Source: Actinomadura syzygii
GTDB taxonomy: Bacteria > Actinomycetota > Actinomycetes > Streptosporangiales > Streptosporangiaceae
DNA length: 64,000 nt
Assembly: GCF_008085905.1 (NCBI RefSeq)
Contig: NZ_VSFF01000003.1
Coordinates: forward strand, 1 to 64,000
Reading direction: 5' to 3'
A program made the translations under genes and the position numbers. Below the pieces are notes generated by a model that was not told the origin of the DNA, searched no databases, and worked only from the letters and a program-made list of their open reading frames with translations. Below, piece by piece: positions 50,147-59,019 of the stretch (its first letter is position 1; each line of letters starts with the position of its first letter).

Positions 50147-51340
50147 TCAGATGACGCCGTGGCGCGGCGGGGGCGTGCCGTTGAGGACGTGCCGGCCGAT
50201 GTGCTGGACCTTCCAGCGGACGGGGTCGTGCAGGGTGTGCGTGCGGGCGTTGCGCCAGTGCCGGTGGAGGTTGAGCTCGTCCAGGGCGGAGCGGGTCCCG
50301 GACACCTCGAACAGCGCGTTGGTCAGCTCGACCGCGGCACGGTCCGCGTACGTCTTGGCGGCGGCGACCGCGATGGAGGCCCGCGCCGCGTTCGCGTCGG
50401 TGAGGTCGCGCCTGGCGTGCTCGACCGCGCGTCCGGCCTCGGCGAGCAGGGCGCGGGCGGCGCGCTCGGTGATGGCCAGTTCGCCGAACCGCTGGACGAG
50501 CAGCGGGTCGCCGCCGGGTGTGTCGGCGCCGCTCTCGAACCAGGGACGGCTCGTCGTGTTGACGAACTCCACCGCCTCGCGCAGCGCGCCCGAGGCGATG
50601 CCCACGTCGATCGCCGCGTGCAGCAGCTGCGCCGTGGACCCGTGCACCTGCGGGCCGGTGAAGGTCAGGTGGTGCGGTACCACATGGTCGGCCGGGACGC
50701 GCACATCCCGGAGGTGGACGGTGCCGCTGGCGGTGGTGCGCTGGCCCATGCCGTTCCAGTCGTCCACCACCTCCAGGCCGTCGGCGGTGCGGTGGACGTA
50801 GGCCACGTGCAGGCGGTCCTCGCCGTCCACCTCAAGTTGGGCCAGGACGGGAACCCAATGCGCGAACAGTGCCCCGGTGCTGTAGTACTTGGTGCCGGTC
50901 AGCACGAATCCGCCCGACTCGTCCGGGACGAGCCGGGTCGCATACTCCTGGACGTGCCTGGTTCCCCGCTCGGACTGCGCGTTGCCGAACCGCTTGCCCG
51001 CCAGCGCCTCGCCGAAGAAGAACTTCTGCTGTTCGGGCGTCCCCTGCTGGGCCAGGACGCGCAGGTACACGACATGGCTCTGCGGGATCTGCGCGATGTT
51101 GGGATCGCCCGCGGCCAACGTCCGGAACACCTCGGCCAGCGTGTCGGCCCGCACGTCCGCCCCGCCGTACTCGTTCGGGACGGTGATCGCCAGGAGCCCG
51201 CTCGCCGACAGCCGCTCCAGTTCGGCCTCCGGGAGGATGCGGTGCGCGTCGCGCTCGGCCGCGCGCTCGGCGAACTCCGCTCCCAGTTCGGCGGCCGTCT
51301 CCAGCGCCTCCTCGTCACTGCGGATCACTGCGGCGTCCAT
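50147..51340 (-). CDS. SfnB/DszC-like acyl-CoA-dehydrogenase-fold monooxygenase (copy 1)
   Basis: The 397-residue protein has the acyl-CoA dehydrogenase fold used by flavin-dependent sulfur oxygenases: ILPEAELERLSASGLLAITVPNEYGG, FRTLAAGDPNIAQIPQSH, GKRFGNAQSERG, FVLTGTKYYSTGALFAHWVPV and a C-terminal DELNLHRHWRNARTHTLHDP ending. The NARTHTLHDP motif is typical of SfnB and DszC relatives, not of true acyl-CoA dehydrogenases, which carry a catalytic Glu. It likely uses reduced FMN from the nearby reductase. A paralogue lies at 52074-53315. Start ATG is immediately downstream of a GC-rich region without a clear ribosome site. Confidence 0.85.
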   Translation of the reverse strand: MDAAVIRSDEEALETAAELGAEFAERAAERDAHRILPEAELERLSASGLLAITVPNEYGGADVRADTLAEVFRTLAAGDPNIAQIPQSHVVYLRVLAQQGTPEQQKFFFGEALAGKRFGNAQSERGTRHVQEYATRLVPDESGGFVLTGTKYYSTGALFAHWVPVLAQLEVDGEDRLHVAYVHRTADGLEVVDDWNGMGQRTTASGTVHLRDVRVPADHVVPHHLTFTGPQVHGSTAQLLHAAIDVGIASGALREAVEFVNTTSRPWFESGADTPGGDPLLVQRFGELAITERAARALLAEAGRAVEHARRDLTDANAARASIAVAAAKTYADRAAVELTNALFEVSGTRSALDELNLHRHWRNARTHTLHDPVRWKVQHIGRHVLNGTPPPRHGVI

Positions 51341-51465
51341 GGTCGCCCCCTCCGGTCGGGCCGCGAGCGGCGCGTACGCCTTCGCATAACCCTAGTTAAT
51401 AGGTCGATTATAGTGAGATTGGATCCATGCCGGACGTCCCGCGACGCCCCGCGTCGAGCCTCTCG

Positions 51466-51972
51466 TCACGGGGCGGAGGCGCGTTCCCCGATCGGGCCGC
51501 CGGCCAGGTCGCGGAACGTTCCACCGTGGTAGATCAGCGGCGGCACGCCGGCTTGGGCGTCGAGGGCGTGGACGCGGAAGACGATGATGTCGTGGTCGCC
51601 GGAGCGGAACTGCCGCTCGATGGAGCAGTCGTACCACGCGGCCGCGCCCTCGACCTGCACGCATCCGTCCGGGGTGGAACGCCAGTCGACACCGGCGAAC
51701 CGGTCCGCCTCGCGGGAACCGAGCCGCCGTCCGACGTGTCCCTGGTGGGAGGCCAGCACGCTGATCCCGATCCGGGGCAGCGCGCGCAGCAGCGGCCAGG
51801 TCGTCGAGGTGTGCGCGACGCACACCGACACCAGCGGGGGATCCAGGGACACCGGGACGAACGAGCTCGCGGCGAGGCCGGCGGGGTTTCCGCCGACCAG
51901 ACCCGCGACCACCGTCACCCCGGTGGGATAGGCGCCGTAGACACGGCGCAGGTCGACACCGACTGCCGTCAT
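51466..51972 (-). CDS. Flavin reductase
   Basis: The 168-residue flavin reductase-like protein supplies reduced FMN to the neighbouring monooxygenases. It begins RRVYGAYPTGVTVVAGLVGGNPAGLAASSFVPVSLDPPLVSVCV, the split-barrel FMN-binding core. SSTWPLL-type (TSTTWPLLRALPRIGISVLASHQ) and DCSIERQFRSGDHDIIVFRV segments follow, ending PPLIYHGGTFRDL. ATG 51972 has AAGGAG upstream. It sits between the two SfnB/DszC-like genes, all in the same direction. Confidence 0.93.
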   Translation of the reverse strand: MTAVGVDLRRVYGAYPTGVTVVAGLVGGNPAGLAASSFVPVSLDPPLVSVCVAHTSTTWPLLRALPRIGISVLASHQGHVGRRLGSREADRFAGVDWRSTPDGCVQVEGAAAWYDCSIERQFRSGDHDIIVFRVHALDAQAGVPPLIYHGGTFRDLAGGPIGERASAP

Positions 51973-52073
51973 ATCGATCACTCCTTCGACCGGAGAGGAC
52001 AGGCAGGGAAGAGAAAAGGAGGGAGGAGGTCCGGCCGCCTGCCGGACGGCGGCCGGACCGGCGGGTGTGGAGG

Positions 52074-53315
52074 TCAGCGGTAGAGCGAGAACTCGGGCGC
52101 GCGCCGGTTCAGGGTCCAGTCGCCGACCTCGCGCGCCTTGTAGGCGACGGGGTCGTGGACGGTGTGGGTGCGGAGGTTGCGCCAGTGCCGGTCGAAGCCG
52201 TAGGCGGCGGTGGTGGCGCGGGCGCCCTGGATCTCGAACAGCCGGGAGGCCGCCGACAACGCGACCTTGGTGGATAGGTACTTCGCCTCGTAGACGGCGA
52301 CGGCCGCCTCGGCGCGCTGCTCCTCGCTGAGCCCGGGGCCGGTGTCCAGGCCCGTCTGCAGGGCGTCGCCCGCGCGGTCGGCGAGCAGGGCGGCGGCGCG
52401 GAGCTCGCTGCGGATCTCCCCGACGGTCTGCAGGATGTAGGGGTCGTCGGCGGCGCTGTCCACGCCCGAGGTCTCCCACGGGGCGGAGTGCAGGCGGGTC
52501 CAGTCGAGCGCTTCGTCGAGGGCGCCCTCGGCCGTCCCGACGTAGAAGTTGACGAACGCCAGCTGCCAGTGCGGTGTGACGAGCGTCTGGTAGGGGGTGA
52601 TGGTCCGCCCGGTGAGCGGGTCGGGCCCGAGGACCTCCGAGCGCTCGACGCGCGCGTTCTCGAACGCGACGCCGCCGGAGTCGGTGAGGCGCTGGCCGAT
52701 GTTGTCCCAGTCGCCGAGGGCCCGGAAGCCCTCGCGCCCGGCGGGCAGGGAGACGAAGACCAGTTCTCCCCGGTAGGCGGCGGTGACGGAGAGGTAGTCG
52801 CCGAGGCTCGCGCCGGAGGCGAACGACCGGCGCCCGTTCAGCCGGAACCCGTCGCCGTCGTCGGTCAGGACGAGGTCGGAGCCGCCGCGCGGGTTCTGCA
52901 CACCGCCCCAGAACAGCTTCTGCTCGGCGTTGCGGCGGGACAGCTCCGCCGCCTGCTCGGGAGTGCCGAACAGGGTCGCGACGCGGGTCTGCGCGAAGTG
53001 GTAGCCGATGAGGTGGGCGATGGAGGTGTCGCCGCGCGCGACGCGGCGGGTGATCTGGACGGTCTGCGCGTAGTTCAGGCCGTCGCCGCCGTACTCGACG
53101 GGTTCCTGCACCTGGAGCAGGTCATGGCCGCGCAGCAGTTCGACCTCCGCGCGCGGGGTCCGGTTGGCGCGGTCCCGCTCGGCGGCGGTGGCGCGCAGTT
53201 CGGCGGCGGCGGTGTCGGCGCGCCGCAGCGCGGCGGCGAACCGCTCGTCAGTGGCGGCCCGGGGCCGGTGGGTCTCGGTCTGCTGGGTCTCGCTCTGCTG
53301 GGTTTCGACGGACAT
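52074..53315 (-). CDS. SfnB/DszC-like acyl-CoA-dehydrogenase-fold monooxygenase (copy 2)
   Basis: The 413-residue paralogue of the gene at 50147 has a Thr/Gln-rich N-terminal leader (MSVETQQSETQQTETHRP). It then has PRAEVELLRGHDLLQVQEPVEYGG, ITRRVARGDTSIAHLIGYHF, LFWGGVQNPRGGSDLVL, FRLNGRRSFASGASLGDYLSV and the C-terminal FDRHWRNLRTHTVHDP motif. The GGVQNPR segment and NLRTHTVHDP resemble DszC/SfnB-type sulfur oxygenases. AAGGAG precedes the ATG. Two divergent copies suggest two different organosulfur substrates. Confidence 0.85.
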   Translation of the reverse strand: MSVETQQSETQQTETHRPRAATDERFAAALRRADTAAAELRATAAERDRANRTPRAEVELLRGHDLLQVQEPVEYGGDGLNYAQTVQITRRVARGDTSIAHLIGYHFAQTRVATLFGTPEQAAELSRRNAEQKLFWGGVQNPRGGSDLVLTDDGDGFRLNGRRSFASGASLGDYLSVTAAYRGELVFVSLPAGREGFRALGDWDNIGQRLTDSGGVAFENARVERSEVLGPDPLTGRTITPYQTLVTPHWQLAFVNFYVGTAEGALDEALDWTRLHSAPWETSGVDSAADDPYILQTVGEIRSELRAAALLADRAGDALQTGLDTGPGLSEEQRAEAAVAVYEAKYLSTKVALSAASRLFEIQGARATTAAYGFDRHWRNLRTHTVHDPVAYKAREVGDWTLNRRAPEFSLYR

Positions 53316-53357
53316 GCCGATGCTCTCCTTCGGGATGGACGTGTGCCGGTGGCGGAC

Positions 53358-53405
53358 GGGCAGGACGGCGGGCAGGACGGCGGGCAGGACGGCGGGCAGG
53401 ACGGC
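53358..53405. repeat. 12-bp minisatellite, four copies
   Basis: Four exact copies of gggcaggacggc lie in the 177-bp gap between the SfnG-like gene and the second SfnB-like gene, just upstream of the latter's start. The array is non-coding and could affect read-through or promoter spacing. Confidence 0.85.
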
Positions 53406-53492
53406 GGGCGGGGCGACGACGCGCCCGGCTACACAGCGCGCTGCACGACCTGAGCAGGTCGATGTAGCGGCGGCGGACGAGGATCATGCGGC

Positions 53493-54635
53493 TCAGGAAC
53501 CCGCCCGCGCCGCCGGAACGCCGGCCTTGTCGGCCTCGGCGGCCTCCAGTTCCCGGACGAGGGGCAGCACCCGCTTGCCGAAGTACTCGACCTCCTCCAG
53601 GTAGTGCAGGAAGCCGAGGAGGAACAGGTCAACGCCGAGCCGCTTGTAGGCGACGATCCGTTCGGCGATCTGCTCGGGCGTCCCGATCAGTCCGGTGCGG
53701 AAGCCGTCGTTGTACTGGACGAGGTCGGTGAACTCCGAGTCCTGCCACATGCCCCTGCCGTCGGCGGTGGACCGCCCGGCCTGCCTGACCGCGGCTCCGA
53801 AGCCGTCGACGGCCTCCCGGTCGGCCTTGGCGACGATCTCGCGCAGCACCTCGCGGGCCTCGGCCTCGGAGTCGCGGGCGATCAGGAAGGCGTTCAGGCC
53901 GAACCGGACGCTCCGGCCGTGCAGGGCGGCCTCGCCGCGGACGTCGCGGATCTGCTCGGTGACGCCGTCGAAGTCGTTGCCGTTGCTGAAGTACCAGTCG
54001 GACACGCGACCGGCCATCCGGCGGGCGGCGGTGGAGTTGCCGCCCTGGAAGATCTCCGGGTGCGGGCGGCCGGGCGCGGCGAGCGGCTTGGGCCGCAGGT
54101 CGAAGTCGTGCAGGCGGTAGAAGTCGCCGTTGAACTCCGCGTTCTCGGAGGTCCAGATCTCGCGCAGCACCCGGATGAACTCCTCGCTGCGCCGGTACCG
54201 CTCGTCGTGCTCCAGCCACGGCTCGCCGAGTTTGGTGAACTCGTCCTTGAACCAGCCGCTGACGACGTTGACGGCGGCGCGTCCGCCCGACAGTTGGTCC
54301 GCGGTGGCGATGAACTTGGCCAGGACGCCGGGATGCCACAGCCCGGGATGGATCGCGGCGATCACCTTCAGCCGCCGCGTGGCGAGCAGCAGGGCCAGGC
54401 TGAACCCCGTGGACTCGTGCTGGTAGGCGGCGCCGTAGGAGGCGATGTAGCGGACCTGGCTGAGCGCGTAGTCGAATCCGTTGTCCTCGGCGCGGACGGC
54501 CAGCTCGCGGTTGTAGTCGTAACCCCAGTCGGTGCGCTGTTCGATCTTGCTCACCACCAGGCCGCCGCTGACGTTGGGCACCCAGTAGGCGAACCTCACC
54601 GCCTCCGGAGTATTCTCGATATTTCCTACAGGCAT
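53493..54635 (-). CDS. sfnG: SfnG-like FMNH2-dependent dimethylsulfone monooxygenase
   Basis: The 380-residue LLM-class enzyme matches SfnG/MsuD proteins: VRFAYWVPNVSGGLVVSKIEQRTDW, YNRELAVRAEDNGFDYALSQVRY, QHESTGFSLALLLATRRLKVIAAIHPGLWHPG, GRAAVNVVSGWFKDEFTKLGEPWLEHDERYRRSEEF and FQGGNSTAARRMAGRVSDWYF. SfnG converts dimethylsulfone to methanesulfinate with reduced FMN. It is the first gene of the leftward sulfur block and diverges from the LysR gene across 94 bases. An upstream reading to 55247 overlaps the LysR gene and is rejected. Confidence 0.9.
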   Translation of the reverse strand: MPVGNIENTPEAVRFAYWVPNVSGGLVVSKIEQRTDWGYDYNRELAVRAEDNGFDYALSQVRYIASYGAAYQHESTGFSLALLLATRRLKVIAAIHPGLWHPGVLAKFIATADQLSGGRAAVNVVSGWFKDEFTKLGEPWLEHDERYRRSEEFIRVLREIWTSENAEFNGDFYRLHDFDLRPKPLAAPGRPHPEIFQGGNSTAARRMAGRVSDWYFSNGNDFDGVTEQIRDVRGEAALHGRSVRFGLNAFLIARDSEAEAREVLREIVAKADREAVDGFGAAVRQAGRSTADGRGMWQDSEFTDLVQYNDGFRTGLIGTPEQIAERIVAYKRLGVDLFLLGFLHYLEEVEYFGKRVLPLVRELEAAEADKAGVPAARAGS

Positions 54636-54729
54636 GGTTAAGATTGTGAGCGTCGGTCCGCCCCAGGTCAATGTGGTGTTCCTGACGGGGTGATAGGCCG
54701 AACCTTGCAGCCGCGCCGAAGGGGGAGCC

Positions 54730-55644
54730 ATGCGGATCGAACAGCTGGAGTGCGTCGCGGCCGTGACCCGCCTGGGTTCGATGCGCCGCGCCAGCGAGGC
54801 GCTGCACATGTCGCAGCCCGCGCTCAGCCAGACCATCGGCAACCTGGAGCGCGAGCTCGGCGTCACGCTCCTCGAACGGCACCGCTCGGGCGCCCGGCTC
54901 AGCTCCGGCGGGCGCGAGCTGCTGCCCGGGATCATCGAGGTCCTGGACGCGGTGCACCGGCTGCGCGCGGCGGCCGACGACAGGCACCGGGTCCGGCGGA
55001 GCATCCGCATCGGCACCGTGCACGCCGCCACCGTCCCGCTCGTGCTGCCCGTGATCAGCGGCTTCCGCGCGGCGCGTCCCGAGACGCAGGTCGAGCTGAT
55101 CACCGCCCGGCAGGCCGACATCCAGGAGGCGCTGCGCGGGGGCGGGCTCGACCTCGGCCTGATCAACGTCATCGACGGCGACGACCCGCCGCCGGACCTC
55201 GCGACGGTCGAACTGCTGCGCGGCCGCGCCGCGGTCTGCTGCCGCACCGACAGCCCGCTCGCCCGGCTGCGCGAGGTCCCGCTGGCCCGGATCCTCGCCG
55301 AGCCGTTCGTCGCGATGCGCGCGGGCTATCTCATGCACCGCTACGTGCATCGCCTCCTGGACGGACGCGAACCGGCCATCGCCTACTCCGTGGACGGCGC
55401 CGAGATGGGCAAGGTGATGGTCGCCCAGGGCCTGGGCGTCACACTGCTGCCCGAATACAGCATCTCCGGAGACCCCCTCGAACGGAGCGGCGTGATCACC
55501 CACCGCCCGCTGGCCGCCGAGGGCCCGGACGTCCTTCTCGTCGCCCAGCATTCCCGCACCCGCCAGCCGCCCGCCCAGGTCGGCCGCCTCCTCCGCCTGC
55601 TCAAAGCCCAGGCCGCACGCCTCCCGCACGACACCGAGAACTGA
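54730..55644 (+). CDS. LysR-family regulator of the sulfur block
   Basis: The 304-residue LysR protein has an N-terminal HTH (MRIEQLECVAAVTRLGSMRRASEALHMSQPALSQTIGNLERELG) and a type 2 periplasmic-binding-like sensor (~90-300; IRIGTVHAATVPLVLPVISGF, GLGVTLLPEYSIS). Divergence from sfnG makes it the likely regulator of that operon, analogous to CysB/Cbl or SfnR roles. The intergenic region contains TTAAGATTGTGAG and ATTCTCGATAT tracts near 54610-54650 that could hold the LysR T-N11-A site. Its own start has a GGGGGAG ribosome site. Confidence 0.92.
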   Translation: MRIEQLECVAAVTRLGSMRRASEALHMSQPALSQTIGNLERELGVTLLERHRSGARLSSGGRELLPGIIEVLDAVHRLRAAADDRHRVRRSIRIGTVHAATVPLVLPVISGFRAARPETQVELITARQADIQEALRGGGLDLGLINVIDGDDPPPDLATVELLRGRAAVCCRTDSPLARLREVPLARILAEPFVAMRAGYLMHRYVHRLLDGREPAIAYSVDGAEMGKVMVAQGLGVTLLPEYSISGDPLERSGVITHRPLAAEGPDVLLVAQHSRTRQPPAQVGRLLRLLKAQAARLPHDTEN

Positions 55645-55669
55645 TGGACGCCATATCGATAATGGCGTT

Positions 55670-56173
55670 GTGAGTGGATATGCGATTCGGCCCGCGCGGC
55701 CGGGAGACGGCGACGGGGTGGCCAAGGCGTGGCTGGACTTCGCGGAGTACTACCGGGAGATCGCGCCGGAGGCGTTTCAGGCGCCGCGTGCCGACGGGCT
55801 CGCGGAATGGCTGGAGGGCAGGCTGCTGAGCGAACAGGCGGACGTGTTCGGACGCGTGTGCGACGACGGGGGAGAGGCGGTCGGGTTCGTCCGGGCCTCG
55901 TTCCTGCCGCCGCACGAGGACGCCGAACGGCAGGTGACGCGAGAGGTCGCGCTGCCCCGGATCTACGTCAACGCCCTCGCGGTGCGGCGCGACCACTGGC
56001 GCGGCGGCGCGGGCACGGCGCTGATGAGGTCGGCGGAGGCGTGGGGGCGCGAACGCGGAGCACGGCTGATCAGCCTCGACACCTTCGCGGCGAGTCCCGT
56101 GTCCGTTCCGTTCTATGAGAAGCGGATGGGCTACGAGAGGCACGCCATCGTCTTCAGCGGCTCGCTCGACTGA
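55670..56173 (+). CDS. GNAT-family acetyltransferase
   Basis: The 167-residue protein begins with YAIRPARPGDGDGVAKAWLDF. It carries the acetyl-CoA-binding segment LPRIYVNALAVRRDHWRGGAGTALMRSAEAWGRERGARLISLDTF, where the R-x-x-x-x-G-x-G/A pattern is relaxed (RRDHWRGGAG), and ends VPFYEKRMGYERHAIVF. Substrate is unknown. GTG is the start, 25 bases after the LysR stop, so co-transcription is possible. Confidence 0.87.
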   Translation: MSGYAIRPARPGDGDGVAKAWLDFAEYYREIAPEAFQAPRADGLAEWLEGRLLSEQADVFGRVCDDGGEAVGFVRASFLPPHEDAERQVTREVALPRIYVNALAVRRDHWRGGAGTALMRSAEAWGRERGARLISLDTFAASPVSVPFYEKRMGYERHAIVFSGSLD

Positions 56174-56181
56174 GCCCCACT

Positions 56182-56229
56182 CAGGCTGAGCCCTTTTCAG
56201 GCTGAGCCCTTTTCAGGCTGAGCCCTTTT
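56182..56229. repeat. 16-bp tandem repeat, three copies, between convergent stops
   Basis: Three exact copies of caggctgagccctttt run from just after the GNAT stop to the hexosaminidase stop. Each unit has a TTTT run but no internal inverted partner, so it is not a classical hairpin terminator. Confidence 0.85.
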
Positions 56230-57752
56230 CAGGCGGTGTGCCAAGGGCGGCGCGGCTTGTCGTGCATCCGGCCGGGGACGCCGGGCCGCCGCTGCCAGGG
56301 GCGCGGCCCGGACGGCGGACGGTAGCCGATCCCGAGCGCGTCCAGGCGGGCGTAGTGCGCGCGGTCCATGCGGCGCTCGAAGCCCGCGACGTCGCGTTCG
56401 CCGGGGGCGGGCAGCGCCGACCAGGCGACCTCCGCGAACGCGGCGAGGCGGGGGAACACCTGGTAGTCGACGCGGGCCCGGTTCTCGGTCACCTCGGACC
56501 ACAGGTTCGCCTGCGCGCCGATGACCCGGGCCGCGTGCGGCGTCCCGGCGAGGCTCGGCGGGACGGGCTCGAACCGGTAGACGTCCTGGAGCGTGTGCAC
56601 CCAGCCGAACGGGACGGGCTCGTCCGGTCCCGAGTCCTGGACGTGGTCGAGGTAGACCTCCTGCTGCGGGCACATCACCACGTCGTGCCCGGCCTTCGCC
56701 GCGGCGACGCCGCCCCGGTACCAGCGCCAGCACATGACGGCCGCGCCGTCCGCGAGGCCGCCCTCCAGGATCTCGTCCCAGCCGATGAGGCGGCGGCCCC
56801 GCTCGGCGAGCCACCGGTCGAAGTGGCGGATCATCCAGGACTGCATGCCGTCCTCGCCCGCGACGCCCAGCTCGCGGATGCGGGCCTGCGCGGTGGGCGA
56901 CCGGCGCCACTGGTCCTTGACGCACTCGTCGCCGCCGATATGGACGAAGCGGCTGGGAAAGACGTCCAAGACCTCTTCCAGGACGTCCTCGAAGAACGAC
57001 ACCACGGCGGCCGTCGGGGCGAGGACGTTCGGGTTGATGCCCCAGTCGGTCTTCACCTCCAGCGCGCCGGTGTCGATCACGTCGGCGTTCCCCAGCCACG
57101 GGTAGGCCGCGATGGCGGCCTGCGTGTGGCCGGGCAGGTCGATCTCGGGGACGACGGTGACGTGCCGCTCAGCCGCGTACGCGACGATCTCGCGCAGGTC
57201 GTCGCGCGTGTAGAAGCCGCCGTGCGGGCGCTCGTCCCACATCGGCGGGTCGCCCCAGCCCATCCGGGTGCGGCGCCGCCACGCGCCCACTTCGGTCAGC
57301 CGGGGATACCGCTCGATCTCGACCCGCCAGCCCTGGTCGTCGGTGAGATGCAGATGCAGGACGTTGAGCTTGTGGACGGCCAGCAGCTCGATGTACCGGA
57401 GGACGTCGTCCTTGGGCAGGAAGTGCCGGGCGACGTCGAGCATGAGGCCGCGCCAGGCGAAGCGCGGAGCGTCCTCGACCGTCAGGTACGGGACGGCGAC
57501 CGGCTCCCGCTCGATGGGGGCGCGGCGGAAGGCGTCCAGGCCGCGAAGTTGCCGGAGGGTCTGGCGTCCCCAGAACACGCCCGCGTCGTCCCCGCCGGTG
57601 ATCTCGGCGCCCTCGGGCGACACGGTCAGCCGGTACGCCTCGGCGGCCAGGGACGGATCGAGCGACGTCCGCACGCGCCCGGTGAACGGCCCTGACGTCG
57701 CGCCCCATTCGACCTTCCCCGGAAGGGGAATGAGGTCCACCGTGGTCGCCAT
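56229..57752 (-). CDS. GH20 beta-N-acetylhexosaminidase
   Basis: The 507-residue protein has a short GH20b-type N-terminal domain (~1-110) and a TIM barrel. RFAWRGLMLDVARHFLP, LNVLHLHLTDDQGWRVEIERYP and EIDLPGHTQAAIAAYP precede RFVHIGGDECVKDQWR, which holds the catalytic Asp-Glu pair. Trp-rich substrate loops (VMCWRWYRGG) follow. There is no signal peptide, so it acts in the cytoplasm or leaves by another route. Chitobiose or peptidoglycan fragments are likely substrates. The nearest transporter is the divergent MFS protein. Confidence 0.93.
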   Translation of the reverse strand: MATTVDLIPLPGKVEWGATSGPFTGRVRTSLDPSLAAEAYRLTVSPEGAEITGGDDAGVFWGRQTLRQLRGLDAFRRAPIEREPVAVPYLTVEDAPRFAWRGLMLDVARHFLPKDDVLRYIELLAVHKLNVLHLHLTDDQGWRVEIERYPRLTEVGAWRRRTRMGWGDPPMWDERPHGGFYTRDDLREIVAYAAERHVTVVPEIDLPGHTQAAIAAYPWLGNADVIDTGALEVKTDWGINPNVLAPTAAVVSFFEDVLEEVLDVFPSRFVHIGGDECVKDQWRRSPTAQARIRELGVAGEDGMQSWMIRHFDRWLAERGRRLIGWDEILEGGLADGAAVMCWRWYRGGVAAAKAGHDVVMCPQQEVYLDHVQDSGPDEPVPFGWVHTLQDVYRFEPVPPSLAGTPHAARVIGAQANLWSEVTENRARVDYQVFPRLAAFAEVAWSALPAPGERDVAGFERRMDRAHYARLDALGIGYRPPSGPRPWQRRPGVPGRMHDKPRRPWHTA

Positions 57753-57858
57753 TCGCCCGCCTCCGGACTCGGCCGTTCAGGTAAGGGACCCGACGACGAT
57801 ACCTTGGGCCCGTCGCGACACCCGCGGAGGTGCTGATCGTGATCCTGGAGCCGGGCTG

Positions 57859-59019
57859 ATGCCGCCGGAGGCCCCGCCCGCCAGGCGGATGTGGCCGCTG
57901 TACGCGGCCGGATTCACCACCGCCTTCGGCGCGCACGGCATCGCCGCCAACCTCGGCGGCTTCTCCGGCGACGCCGTCACCTCGCTGCTGGTCCTCGGCG
58001 GGCTGCTCGCCCTGTACGACGGCGCCGAGGTCCTGCTCAAGCCCGTCTTCGGGACGCTCGCCGACCGGATCGGGGCCCGTCCCGTCCTGGTCGGCGGGCT
58101 GGTCGCGTTCGCGGCCGCGTCCGCGGTCTACGTCGTCGCCGACAGGCCCGGCTGGCTCTGGGCGGCGAGGCTCGGTCAAGGGGCGGCGGCGTCGGCGTTC
58201 TCGCCGTCCGCGTCCGCGCTGGTCGCCCGCCTCAACCCGGCCGCGAAGCACGGCCGCGCCTTCGGCGGCTACGGCTTCTACAAGTCGATCGGCTACACCC
58301 TCGGCCCGCTCCTCGGCGGCGTCCTCGTCTGGGCCGGGGGACTGCGGCTGCTGTTCGCCGTGCTGGCGGTGCTCGGCGCGGCGGTCGCCGGGTGGGCCGC
58401 GCTCGCCGTGCCCGCCGTCCCGCCGCTGCCGAAGGCCCGGCAGACCGTCCTCGACCTCGCCCGCCGCCTGGCCGATCCCGCGTTCCTCGCGCCGACCGCC
58501 GCGCTCGCCGCCGCGACCGCCGCGCTGTCGGCGGGCGTCGGCTTCCTGCCCGTGTCCGGACGCGCCGCCGGGCTCGGCACGATCGTCACGGGCGCCGCCG
58601 TGTCCGTGCTCGCCCTCTGCGCCGCGCTCGTCCAGCCGCGCGCCGGCCGCGCCCTCGACGACGGACGCCTCACCGCCCGCTCCGGCGTCACCGCCGGGCT
58701 TCTGGTCACCGCCGCCGGGCTGGGCTGCGCCGCGCTGCCCGGCCTCGCGGGCGTGCTCGCCGCCGCCGCGCTGATCGGCGCCGGGACCGGGCTGATCACC
58801 CCGCTCGGCTTCGCCGCCCTCGCCGCCGCCACCCCGCGCGAGCGGCTCGGCCAGACGATGGGCGCCGCCGAGCTCGGACGCGAACTGGGCGACGCGGGCG
58901 GGCCGCTGCTGGTCGCCGCCGTCGCCGCGTCCGCCGGGCTCTCCTGGGGGTTCGCGGCGCTCGCCGTCGTCCTGGCCGGGTTCGTCCTCGCTTATCGCCG
59001 CGCCGCCGCGCCGTCGTAG
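57859..59019 (+). CDS. MFS transporter
   Basis: The 386-residue protein has twelve predicted membrane helices and the MFS loop motif GTLADRIGARPVLVGG between helices 2 and 3. The GFYKSIGYTLGPLLGGVLV segment near helix 5 resembles motif C of drug/proton antiporters. Substrate cannot be assigned. ATG 57859 is used with GGAG nine bases upstream. Its 3' end overlaps the convergent NB-ARC gene by 28 bases. Confidence 0.88.
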   Translation: MPPEAPPARRMWPLYAAGFTTAFGAHGIAANLGGFSGDAVTSLLVLGGLLALYDGAEVLLKPVFGTLADRIGARPVLVGGLVAFAAASAVYVVADRPGWLWAARLGQGAAASAFSPSASALVARLNPAAKHGRAFGGYGFYKSIGYTLGPLLGGVLVWAGGLRLLFAVLAVLGAAVAGWAALAVPAVPPLPKARQTVLDLARRLADPAFLAPTAALAAATAALSAGVGFLPVSGRAAGLGTIVTGAAVSVLALCAALVQPRAGRALDDGRLTARSGVTAGLLVTAAGLGCAALPGLAGVLAAAALIGAGTGLITPLGFAALAAATPRERLGQTMGAAELGRELGDAGGPLLVAAVAASAGLSWGFAALAVVLAGFVLAYRRAAAPS

